Part shown: positions 1-7,050 of the stretch, piece by piece
Numbering within the stretch: position 1 is the stretch's first letter
How the letters are laid out: the number at the start of each line of letters is the position of its first letter
Source: Halorussus lipolyticus
Lineage (GTDB): Archaea; Halobacteriota; Halobacteria; Halobacteriales; Haladaptataceae
Length of the DNA: 64,000 bases
NCBI RefSeq assembly: GCF_029338375.1
Contig: NZ_CP119804.1
Coordinates: 2,562,955 to 2,626,954, forward strand
Reading direction: 5' to 3'
The notes under the pieces: generated by a model
The model's database searches: none
Told to the model about the DNA's origin: nothing
The model's input: the letters and a program-made list of their open reading frames with translations, nothing else
Position numbers and translations under genes: made by a program

Positions 1-1155
1 CTGCTCGTCGCTTCCGATTTCGCCCGACTCGCGCAGTTTGCGGAGACCGGCCACCGAGGCCGCGCTGGCGGGTTCGACGCCTACGCCGTCGCGGGCCAAG
101 GCGCGCTGGGCGTCGGTAATCTCGTCGTCCGAGACGGCGACTGCGGTCCCGCCGGTCTCTCGGATTCCGGGCAGAGCCTTCGGCGCGTTGACCGGATTCC
201 CGATGCGGATGGCGGTTGCGCGAGTTTCGACCTCCTCCCACCTGCGCACTTCGTCTCTGCCCTCCTCGACGGCCTCGACCATCGGGGCCGCGCCCTCGGC
301 CTGCACGCCAGTCAAGGTCGGGACCTCCTCGGGGGACAGCGACCCCGCCCTGACCAACTCGCGGAAGGCCTTGTAGAGCGCCGCGGTGTTGCCCGCGTTG
401 CCGACCGGTAGGACGATGCGGTCGGGGAAGTCGCCGGTCTGGTCCCGAAACTGCTCCAGAATTTCGAGGCCGATGGTCTTCTGGCCCTCCAGTCGGAAGG
501 GGTTGAGCGAGTTCAGCAGGTAGGCCTCGCCCCTGTCGGCCAGTTCCGACACGATGTCGAGACAGGCGTCGAAGTTGCCCTCGACTTCCAGAATCCGCGC
601 GCCGTGAAGGCTGGCCTGAGCGACCTTTCCGGCCGCGACCTTCCCTGCGGGTAATAATACAAGTACCTCTGTGCCTGCGCGTGCGCCGTAGCACGCGAGC
701 GCGGCGCTCGTGTTGCCCGTGGACGCGCACGCGAGGCGGTCCACGCCCAATTTCTCGGCGACGCGGACGCCCAGCGTCATGCCGCGGTCCTTGAAACTCC
801 CCGTGGGGTTCATCCCCTCGTGCTTGATTCGGAGGTCCGCGACGCCGACGTCGGCCTCTATCGTCGGGACCTCGTAGAGGGGCGTGTCGCCCTCGCTGAT
901 GCTCACGCCCGACTCGACCGGGAGCGCGTCGGCGTAGCGCCAGACGCCGCGCTCGTCGTGGTCGTCGCCCGCGAAGTCCTCGAGTGTGGGCAGGTCTTCG
1001 TACCGGACCTCCAGCAGACCGTCGCAGGAGTCGCAGGTGTAGCGAATCTCCTCGAACGGCGCGTAGGTCGCTCCGCACTCGATGCAGGCCAACCAGACGC
1101 CCTCGTCAGCGTCCGCTGGCGGGTCGGGTCGCTCCCCGGAGAGGCTCAAACTCAT
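1..1155 (-). CDS. thrC: Threonine synthase, C-terminus cut by window edge
   Basis: PLP enzyme converting O-phosphohomoserine to threonine in the cytoplasm. 385 codons are visible without a stop, so the C-terminus lies outside the window. An N-terminal zinc-ribbon-like part has two CxxC pairs (CIEC and CDSC, residues ~24-45). The PLP lysine lies in the motif GSFKDRG and is followed by a phosphate-binding stretch with STGNTSAAL, as in fold-type II enzymes. The start is the ATG at 1155, giving MSLSLSGERPD. Other threonine-synthase-like PLP lyases share the fold, but the order of zinc ribbon then GSFKDRG fits archaeal ThrC well. No linked threonine gene is visible on this side. Confidence 0.93.
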   Translation of the reverse strand, partial: MSLSLSGERPDPPADADEGVWLACIECGATYAPFEEIRYTCDSCDGLLEVRYEDLPTLEDFAGDDHDERGVWRYADALPVESGVSISEGDTPLYEVPTIEADVGVADLRIKHEGMNPTGSFKDRGMTLGVRVAEKLGVDRLACASTGNTSAALACYGARAGTEVLVLLPAGKVAAGKVAQASLHGARILEVEGNFDACLDIVSELADRGEAYLLNSLNPFRLEGQKTIGLEILEQFRDQTGDFPDRIVLPVGNAGNTAALYKAFRELVRAGSLSPEEVPTLTGVQAEGAAPMVEAVEEGRDEVRRWEEVETRATAIRIGNPVNAPKALPGIRETGGTAVAVSDDEITDAQRALARDGVGVEPASAASVAGLRKLRESGEIGSDEQ

Positions 1156-1306
1156 CGTTCTGTGGGAGGGAAGCGACGGATAAAAACCGTTGGTTAGTGG
1201 TAGTTCTACGGACCCTCAGTGGTCGGTCCCGTCGAGGTTCAGGGTCGGTCCCGTCGCGGTCAGTCTCGTGGGAGTGGTCCCGAGGAGGCCCGCGTGCTGA
1301 GTCTGT

Positions 1307-1456
1307 TCAGTAGCAGGTCGTCTCGCACACGCACTGCATGGCGAAGTCACCGATACTCTGACACATGCCGCCGGCGACGGCACCGGAGGAGGCGGCGACG
1401 AGCATTAGCGTTGCGGCCACGACCATGAGCAGTCCGAATCGAGTTCTTTTCTGCAT
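1307..1456 (-). CDS. Tiny secreted Cys-rich peptide, unknown function
   Basis: This 49-residue ORF is not recognised as any named family. It begins with a basic n-region (MQKRTR), then a hydrophobic core of about 17 residues ending in small residues (GAVAGG), which looks like a Sec signal peptide. The predicted mature part is only ~20 residues and contains four cysteines (C32, C42, C44, C48), ending in ETTCY. A TATA-like element lies 27-34 nt upstream of the ATG, the normal spacing for a leaderless haloarchaeal transcript. That supports a real gene. A halocin-like or signalling peptide is possible but is only inference; no modification or immunity genes lie beside it. Confidence 0.6.
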   Translation of the reverse strand: MQKRTRFGLLMVVAATLMLVAASSGAVAGGMCQSIGDFAMQCVCETTCY

Positions 1457-1482
1457 GTCTAACTGGCAAAATACACCCTAAT

Positions 1483-1490
1483 AATATAAA
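1483..1490 (-). promoter_or_regulatory. TATA box of the small Cys-rich peptide gene
   Basis: On the minus strand the sequence reads TTTATATT inside an AT-rich stretch. Its spacing of about 27-34 nt to the ATG at 1456 predicts a transcript starting at or just before the start codon. Confidence 0.55.
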
Positions 1491-1602
1491 ATTAACTTAG
1501 AAGAGGTAACAATTATCATGAGTCGGCGGTCGCTTTCGGAGCTGTGCAGTCGGAGCGCACGCCCGACGAACCGCTATTTGCGGGGTGAGCGTATCCCCGT
1601 CT

Positions 1603-2070
1603 ATGGCGTCGGAAACCACCACCACCGCAGTCGAAACGTCTTCAGAACCAGTCGCGTGGCGCGGCGGCGCGCTCGCCGGTCTCGTCGCCGGTATCGTGAT
1701 GGGCGCGATGCTCACGATGCAAATGGGTCCCGTGATAGAAGTCGCCATCCCTTCGATGTACGGTCTCTCGGGTCTCACAGCCGGGTGGGCAGTCCACCTT
1801 TTCCACTCAGTCGTCTTGGGTATCGTCTTCGCCGGGATTGCGAGTATCGCGTCCGGCGTCGATTCGGTCGGCCGGAGCGCCCTCCTCGGTCTGGTCTACG
1901 GGGTCGGCCTCTGGGTCCTGCTGGCCGCCTTCGTCATGCCCGTCTGGCTCGGTGCTGTCGGCTCTCTGGCCGACCCGCCGCTCCCGAACTTCAACCCCCT
2001 GAGCCTCGTCGGACACGTCGTCTACGGACTCGTCCTCGGACTCGCGTTCCCATCTCTCCTGCGTCTGTAG
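1603..2070 (+). CDS. Four-helix membrane protein, paralogue 1 of 3
   Basis: Integral membrane protein of 155 residues with a short polar N-terminus (MASETTTT) and four hydrophobic segments at about residues 22-45, 60-82, 90-115 and 130-150. Function unknown. It shares with the proteins at 3852-4340 and 4525-4989 the motifs GWAVHLFHS at the second helix and LVGHVVYG at the last helix, so three histidines sit in or near the membrane. A GTG at 1585 would add six residues, but the ATG at 1603 matches the N-terminus of the second paralogue (MASETR). It is convergent with the hydrolase at 2090-3049. I do not recognise a characterised family. Confidence 0.75.
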   Translation: MASETTTTAVETSSEPVAWRGGALAGLVAGIVMGAMLTMQMGPVIEVAIPSMYGLSGLTAGWAVHLFHSVVLGIVFAGIASIASGVDSVGRSALLGLVYGVGLWVLLAAFVMPVWLGAVGSLADPPLPNFNPLSLVGHVVYGLVLGLAFPSLLRL

Positions 2071-2089
2071 GTTCAGAACCACGGTGCGC

Positions 2090-3049
2090 TCACGCAACGA
2101 GGAGTTCCTTTTCTTCGCGCTCGTCCTCGAAGGCCTCTTCGAGATTCGCGTCGATTTCCGCGATGGCGTCCCACGCCTGCTCGACGCGGGGTTCGGCGAC
2201 GTTGGTGAAGAAGGAGTGTACCATCTCGTCGTAGTGAGAGTGTTCGACCTCGACGCCCGCCGATTCCAGTCGCTCGCCGTACTCGACGCCCTCGTCTTTG
2301 AGGGGGTCGAACTCGGCCGTGATGAGCGTCGCGGGCGGGAGGTCGCTCAGGTCGTTGGCCTGCAGGGGCGAGGCGTAGGGACTCATACCGTCGATTTCGT
2401 TCTCCAGATAGTTGTCCCACGACCACTGCAGGTCGGGTTCGGTGATGAAGTAGTTGCCGTCGCCGCTCGGTTCGTCGGCGAACTCGTAGGAGAAGGTCGT
2501 CGTCGGGTAGACCAGAATCTGGTAGTCGATGTCGGGGCCGCCCTTGTCGCGGGCCATGAGGGTGACCGCCGCCGCGAGGTTGCCGCCCGCGCTGTCGCCG
2601 CCAACCAGCAGTTGGTCGGGGTCGCCGTTTAGAATCTCCATCCGCGAGGACGCCCAATCGACGACTTCGTAGCAGTCGCGCAGGCCCGCCGGGAACTCGT
2701 GTTCGGGGGCGAGCCGGTAATCGGGCGAGACGACCACACAGCCGAGTTCGTCGGCGAGGACCCGACAAACCGGGTCGTAGGACTCCACGTCGCCGAGCAT
2801 GAAGCCGCCGCCGTGCATCCAGACCAGAACCGGGAAAGGTCCGTCTCCTTCCGGGGTGTAGACCCGAATCGGGATGGTGTTCCCGTCGGGACCGGGGACC
2901 ACGCTGTCGCGTACGTCGGCGAGCGAACCGATGTCTCGCTCAACCGAGAGGTAGTCGGCGTAGCCTCGCCGGGCCTGCTCGATAGAGAGTTGGTTGAGCG
3001 GGGGCACTTCGGAGACGACCGCTTGGATGTCGGCGTGTGGTTCTGACAT
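2090..3049 (-). CDS. Alpha/beta hydrolase, HSL/acetyl-esterase family
   Basis: Predicted cytoplasmic carboxylesterase or lipase of 319 residues. The oxyanion motif HGGG is at residues 79-82, the nucleophile elbow GDSAGG at 151-156 (Ser153), and the likely acid and base are Asp248 (EFDPLKDEG) and His278 (MVHSF). This full triad and length fit hormone-sensitive-lipase-like enzymes (abhydrolase_3). The natural substrate cannot be read from the sequence. A related enzyme lies at 42507-43505 in this window. The ATG at 3049 begins MSEPHADIQ, and an AT-rich stretch with CTTATGTA is just upstream. Confidence 0.88.
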   Translation of the reverse strand: MSEPHADIQAVVSEVPPLNQLSIEQARRGYADYLSVERDIGSLADVRDSVVPGPDGNTIPIRVYTPEGDGPFPVLVWMHGGGFMLGDVESYDPVCRVLADELGCVVVSPDYRLAPEHEFPAGLRDCYEVVDWASSRMEILNGDPDQLLVGGDSAGGNLAAAVTLMARDKGGPDIDYQILVYPTTTFSYEFADEPSGDGNYFITEPDLQWSWDNYLENEIDGMSPYASPLQANDLSDLPPATLITAEFDPLKDEGVEYGERLESAGVEVEHSHYDEMVHSFFTNVAEPRVEQAWDAIAEIDANLEEAFEDEREEKELLVA

Positions 3050-3156
3050 ATTCTGTCGGTGAGTGTTTACTTACATAAGCTTTGCCATATCTTTCCAATG
3101 TCTGAAATACTCAAAATTAGTTTTTAGAGGCTCTAAGACGAGTTTGGATGTTAAGC

Positions 3157-3239
3157 GGTACCTCGGCTGAAAACGAAATGCAGACATTTCTTCTTGGAAC
3201 TGGGTGTTGATAAAGGGTACCTTGACTGAAAACAGAAAT
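3157..3239. repeat. Imperfect direct repeat in AT-rich spacer
   Basis: Two copies of a 24-nt word of the form GGTACCTNGNCTGAAAAC followed by GAAAT or AGAAAT lie at 3157-3180 and 3216-3239, 59 nt apart. The whole spacer 3050-3513 holds no convincing gene. The repeat is upstream of the hydrolase but too far for a core promoter. Its role is unknown. Confidence 0.45.
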
Positions 3240-3513
3240 TAGTCACTTAGTTGACTCTATGAGGGTGGTTCACAGACTGAATACGCTGGCGCGCGCTCCG
3301 TCTCCTCTCGGTGACTGTCAACGAATCGACCTGCCAGTGCGACCTTCCGGCCGAGTATCACGTCGCGGGTGAATCCGTGTCGTGGCACCTGTTCGCACCC
3401 CGCGTTTCGCTTGGAGATGGACCGGCGTCGCTGTTCACTCGTTTTCTCAAAACCCCTCCCAACCGTGAATATAGCCGAGACTTCCCGTAACGAACGGCTA
3501 TCCACACGGGGCT

Positions 3514-3640
3514 ATGCCCAACCAGAAGGTGCAGTATCAATCCGACCTCATCCGGGAACTCCTCGAGAACGCCAAACTCCGAACAGGCCATCGCCGCGGT
3601 TTGGGCGGAACTCCACGACGAGGACCAGTGGGCGCGGTAG
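3514..3640 (+). pseudogene. Frameshifted mini-gene, unknown product
   Basis: From the ATG at 3514 the reading frame encodes a plausible soluble acidic peptide (MPNQKVQYQSDLIRELLENA). The sense then jumps to another frame, which continues NSEQAIAAVWAELHDEDQWAR and stops at TAG 3638-3640. Removing one A from the AAA run near 3574-3577 would restore a single 41-residue ORF with typical haloarchaeal composition. It is either a decayed gene or a one-base sequencing indel. I do not recognise the family. Confidence 0.4.
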
Positions 3641-3851
3641 ACAAATAAAAACAATTCTAAAAGAACGAAGAATATTTCTATTCTGGATGTTCCGTGCTAC
3701 CAATGCTATCGGCTGACCGGCCACTTCGCGGGCCAGTCTCTGCTCCGGTCTCCTCCGTCGCTCGCTTCGAAGCAGAGAACGTCGCTCTTGAAGCCTGTCC
3801 TGTCCGTTTCCAGCAGATACGTATATTTCCTCGGGGCGCGTCTACGCTCTC

Positions 3852-4340
3852 ATGGCTTCAGAGACTCGAGAGAACATCGTCGATGCAACGACCGAGAACG
3901 AGACCATCGTCGGCAGTGAAACCGTCCGCCGAACGTGGTCGAGCGCGGTACTGGGCGGCCTCACGGGCGGCCTCGCCTTCGGGGTCCTCCTCCAAATGAT
4001 GGGCATGATGCCAGTCATCGCCGCGCTCTACGGGATGGAGAGCGTCGCCTTCGGGTGGGCCGCCCACCTGTTCCACAGCGTCGCGTTCGCGCTGGTCTTC
4101 GCTGGCGCAGTGACGCAGACGGATTACCGCGACGCCGGCATCGGACGGATTACCGCACTCGGCGCGGGGTACGGTCTCCTCGTCTGGCTTGTCGCCGCGG
4201 CCGTCGTCATGCCGCTCTGGCTCGGCGCGCTCGGCATGGACGCGCCCGCCATCCCCAACCTCGACGCGAACAGCCTCGTCGGCCACCTCGTCTACGGCGT
4301 GGTTCTCGGCGCGGTGTTCGCGGTCGCACGACAGCGCTGA
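3852..4340 (+). CDS. Four-helix membrane protein, paralogue 2 of 3
   Basis: Integral membrane protein of 162 residues, unknown function, clearly paralogous to 1603-2070 and 4525-4989. After a polar N-terminal tail of ~25 residues there are four hydrophobic helices. The motif GWAAHLFHSVAFALVFAG lies in helix 2, a VMPLWLG motif follows helix 3, and LVGHLVYGVVLG lies in helix 4. The ATG at 3852 is preceded by an AT-rich GTATATTT stretch near 3823. It and the next paralogue are in the same direction with a spacer of about 180 nt, so they look separately transcribed. Confidence 0.75.
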   Translation: MASETRENIVDATTENETIVGSETVRRTWSSAVLGGLTGGLAFGVLLQMMGMMPVIAALYGMESVAFGWAAHLFHSVAFALVFAGAVTQTDYRDAGIGRITALGAGYGLLVWLVAAAVVMPLWLGALGMDAPAIPNLDANSLVGHLVYGVVLGAVFAVARQR

Positions 4341-4524
4341 CTTTTTCTGACGCGAATCGCGTGCTTGTCCCGAGTTCGACCGAGCGACGACCTCGACCGC
4401 TCGAAATCGTCCTCGGCGAACTTGTTAGTAACCTGTTGTCTGGTCGGCGTAAGCAGACGCTGACGGCCTGAATCGTAGCGAACGAACGTCTCGACTTTTG
4501 GTTCGGGACGCCCGAGTCTCCGAT

Positions 4525-4989
4525 ATGTCCCGAACGGAGACCACGGTTCGACGCGAGCGCCCCGAGGAGAACCGGTGGCTCGACGCGACAGTCGCGGGAC
4601 TCGCTGGCGGGGCCGTCTTCGGCCTCTACCTTCAGTTCGTCGCGGGCGTCCTGCCGCCGACGGGCGCGGCGGGCGACGTGGGTGCGCTGGCGACCGATTG
4701 GCTCGTCCACCTGCTTCACAGTCTGGTCTTCGCGCTGGTCTACGCCGGACTCGTGAATTGGTCGCCCCTCGCTGGCTACGCTGACCGCGTGCTGACCGGA
4801 ACGGCGCTGGGCGCTGGCTACGGTGTCGGCCTCTGGGCGGTCGCAACCGGCGTCGCCGTCGCGTTCTGGGCGCTGGCGAACACGGTCTGGATTCTCCCGA
4901 TTCCGACCGTGAGCCTCGGAAGTCTCGCCGGGCACGTCCTTTTCGGCGTGGTGCTGGGCGGTGTCTTCGCCGCCGTCCGGCAGATGTGA
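4525..4989 (+). CDS. Four-helix membrane protein, paralogue 3 of 3
   Basis: Integral membrane protein of 154 residues, unknown function. It is the most divergent of the three paralogues: the helix 2 motif is DWLVHLLHSLVFALVYAG and the helix 4 motif LAGHVLFGVVLGGVFA, but all three histidine positions are kept. The ATG at 4525 (MSRTETTVRRERPEE) is preferred to an upstream TTG at 4498, because it gives a polar tail like that of the other copies. It runs convergently into the catalase gene with a spacer of 25 nt. Confidence 0.72.
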   Translation: MSRTETTVRRERPEENRWLDATVAGLAGGAVFGLYLQFVAGVLPPTGAAGDVGALATDWLVHLLHSLVFALVYAGLVNWSPLAGYADRVLTGTALGAGYGVGLWAVATGVAVAFWALANTVWILPIPTVSLGSLAGHVLFGVVLGGVFAAVRQM

Positions 4990-5014
4990 GTCGGTTCGTC
5001 GCTCTCTCGATTGC

Positions 5015-5842
5015 TCAGTCGTCGGACTCGCTGGTGGCCTCGTTGTACATCTCCTCGATGGTCTTTTCGAGTTGCGGGTTCCCGCCGCCGGGTTGGTTGC
5101 CGAAGGAGAACTCGCCCTTCCCGTCGAAGGACTCGCCTTCGGTCCACCGCTCGCCGGGGTTCTCGCGCTCCTCGCGGAAGGTGGACATGAACTCGTAGTC
5201 GAAGTCCTGATTCTCCTTCTCTTGGGGAAAACTCGCCGGAACGGGGACCGTCTCGCCCAGTTCTTCGAGGGCGGCGTGCCACTGGTTCTGGTGCATCGTG
5301 TCGCGGGCGATGAGGTACGCCAGCATGTCCTTCATCCCCTCGTCGTCGGTCATCTCGTAGAGTCTGGACGCCAGCAGTCGCCCAGTGGACTCGGCCATGA
5401 CGTTGGCGTACATGTTCGCCGCGAGGTTTCCGGTAGCGACGATGCAGTCCCCGCTGAAGGGGTTCCCGTTGGCGTCCACCGGCATCGCGTGGAGTCCGGC
5501 CGAGAGGGCCTGTCTCGGTTGCCCGCCTTTCAGCATCGCGTCGATAACGGCGTCGTTCTCGCGGGCGTCCTCGCGCATCTCCTCGGGCGCTCCCTGCAAG
5601 TTCTTCGAGACTGCGGTGGCGAGCATCTCGATGTGGCCTAACTCCTCGGCCGCGGTTTCCATCAGAAGGTTGCGGTACTCCTGTTTCTGCTTCGGGACGC
5701 CGAAGGCCTGAAACATGTACTGAAGCGCGACACGCATCTCGCCCTCGACGCCACCGATGGCCTGCTGGAGCATCTTGGCGAAGTACGGGTCCGGGTCCTC
5801 GACCTCGACTTCGTACTGGAGTTCGTTGTCGTGGTAAAACAC
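5015..5842 (-). CDS. Manganese catalase
   Basis: Non-haem catalase of 275 residues that disproportionates hydrogen peroxide at a di-manganese site, a cytoplasmic oxidative-stress defence. The four-helix-bundle ligands can be placed as Glu35 (VEGEM), Glu67 and His70 (AAEELGHIE), Glu151 (MAESTGR) and His184 (DTMHQNQW), in the order and spacing known for the family. The C-terminal third carries a Gly/Asn-rich tail (FSFGNQPGGGNPQLEK) as in many prokaryotic Mn catalases. A TATA-like element about 60 nt upstream suggests a short untranslated leader. Confidence 0.93.
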   Translation of the reverse strand: MFYHDNELQYEVEVEDPDPYFAKMLQQAIGGVEGEMRVALQYMFQAFGVPKQKQEYRNLLMETAAEELGHIEMLATAVSKNLQGAPEEMREDARENDAVIDAMLKGGQPRQALSAGLHAMPVDANGNPFSGDCIVATGNLAANMYANVMAESTGRLLASRLYEMTDDEGMKDMLAYLIARDTMHQNQWHAALEELGETVPVPASFPQEKENQDFDYEFMSTFREERENPGERWTEGESFDGKGEFSFGNQPGGGNPQLEKTIEEMYNEATSESDD

Positions 5843-5898
5843 GGGTTTTCCCGGACGGACACACCACGACGACCACGTAGTCTGTTTTGGCTGTTGAC

Positions 5899-5908
5899 AT
5901 TTATAACG
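5899..5908 (-). promoter_or_regulatory. TATA-like box of the Mn catalase gene
   Basis: The minus strand reads GTTATAAATG here, 57-66 nt before the catalase ATG. This predicts a 5' leader of roughly 30 nt. No operator is evident in the leader. Confidence 0.45.
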
Positions 5909-5957
5909 CGCTAGTTGAAAGCGTAATGGTAGTTCTACGGTCGTCTCGGCATGACCC

Positions 5958-5991
5958 TATTTCGGGCACGCAGAACTGCGCGCCCGAAATA
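5958..5991. repeat. 34-nt near-perfect palindrome between catalase and argF
   Basis: Arms TATTTCGGGC (5958-5967) and GCCCGAAATA (5982-5991) are perfect inverted repeats. The interior CGCAG-AA-CTGCG continues the symmetry with one mismatch, so a hairpin of ~16 steps (15 paired) with a 2-nt loop can form. It lies downstream of argF and upstream of the catalase promoter. It could be a terminator-like RNA hairpin for argF or a protein-binding dyad; no T-tract follows on either strand. Confidence 0.6.
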
Positions 5992-6090
5992 CACCCCGGT
6001 TTCATTTCGGTACCGACCGGGAGAAGAGGTTTCGAGGACGAATCGCTACCTCGTCGGCAGTCGGGGGATTCTCGCTCGAACAGTCGGGTG

Positions 6091-7050
6091 CTACTCTTCG
6101 CCGAGGAGGTGCGTCAACAGCGCCTTCTGGGTGTGCATCCGGTTCTCGGCCTGTTGCCAGACCAGCGCGCGGTCGCTTTCCAGCACCTCGCCGGTAATCT
6201 CCTCGCCGCGGTGGGCGGGCAGGCAGTGCATCACGTCGGCGTCGGGCGCAGTTGCCAGCAGGTCGCTGTTCACCTGAAAGCCCTCGAAGTCGCCGAGTTT
6301 GGTCTCGCGTTCGTCCTCCTCGCCCATGCTGACCCACACGTCGGTGTACACCACGTCGGCGTCTGCGACGGCGGTTTCCGGGTCGTGAGTGACTTTGGGG
6401 GCCGGACCGCGGTCTGCGGCACGGGCGAGGACCTCCTCGTCGGGTTCGTACCCGTCCGGCGTCGCCATCGTGAGGTCAAGGCCGGCCATCGCAGACCCGA
6501 CGGCGAACGACTGGCCGACGTTGTTGCCGTCGCCGACCCACGCGACCGACACGTCCTCGAAGCCGTCGAACTCCTCGTAGATGGTGAACAGGTCGGCGAG
6601 GGTCTGACAGGGATGGGCCGCGTCGGAGAGACCGTTGACGACCGGGACCGAGGCGTGGGCCGCCATCTCGGCCAGTTTGTCGTGGTCGAAGACGCGGGCC
6701 ATCACGGCGTCCACGTACCGAGAGAGGGCGCGGGCGGTGTCGGCGACCGGTTCGCCGTGGTCCAAGTGGGTCGTGTCCGGGCCGAGGTAGACCGCGTGGC
6801 CGCCGAGTTGAGTCATTCCGGTCTCGAAGGAGACGCGGGTCCGGGTACTCGGCTTCTCGAACAGCATGGCGAGGCTCTGGTTCGGCAAGACGGCGTGGGG
6901 TTCGCCCCGGTGGTGGGCCTGCTTTAGGTCCTCGGCGGACGAGACGATTTCGGCGAGGTCGTCGTCCGAGAGGTCGTCGATTTCTAGCAGGTGTTCGACT
7001 GGCGGTTCGGTAGTCGGGTCGGTCGTGGCGTGCGTCGCGTGTTTGCTCAT
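6091..7050 (-). CDS. argF: Ornithine carbamoyltransferase
   Basis: Cytoplasmic enzyme joining carbamoyl phosphate and ornithine to citrulline, the first step after ornithine in arginine synthesis. 319 residues. The carbamoyl-phosphate motif STRTR is at 68-72, HPCQ at 146-149, the ornithine-binding SMGEE at 241-245 and the catalytic HCLPAHR at 275-281. The ATG at 7050 overlaps the stop of lysK by 4 nt, so it is translationally coupled as the last gene of the lysW-argX-C-B-D-lysK-F unit. The frame stays open upstream, but the start is set by the MSKHATH N-terminus and the overlap. Confidence 0.96.
   Translation of the reverse strand: MSKHATHATTDPTTEPPVEHLLEIDDLSDDDLAEIVSSAEDLKQAHHRGEPHAVLPNQSLAMLFEKPSTRTRVSFETGMTQLGGHAVYLGPDTTHLDHGEPVADTARALSRYVDAVMARVFDHDKLAEMAAHASVPVVNGLSDAAHPCQTLADLFTIYEEFDGFEDVSVAWVGDGNNVGQSFAVGSAMAGLDLTMATPDGYEPDEEVLARAADRGPAPKVTHDPETAVADADVVYTDVWVSMGEEDERETKLGDFEGFQVNSDLLATAPDADVMHCLPAHRGEEITGEVLESDRALVWQQAENRMHTQKALLTHLLGEE

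Noticed and set aside
2073..2768. Long open frames opposite or out of frame with the hydrolase and most other genes
   Set aside because: They are typical high-GC shadow frames: Arg/Pro-rich, no domains, fully overlapping well-supported genes.
1197..5944. The word GGTAGTTCTACGG occurs near 1198 and near 5931
   Set aside because: A 13-nt match is expected by chance many times in 64 kb, and the contexts are unrelated.
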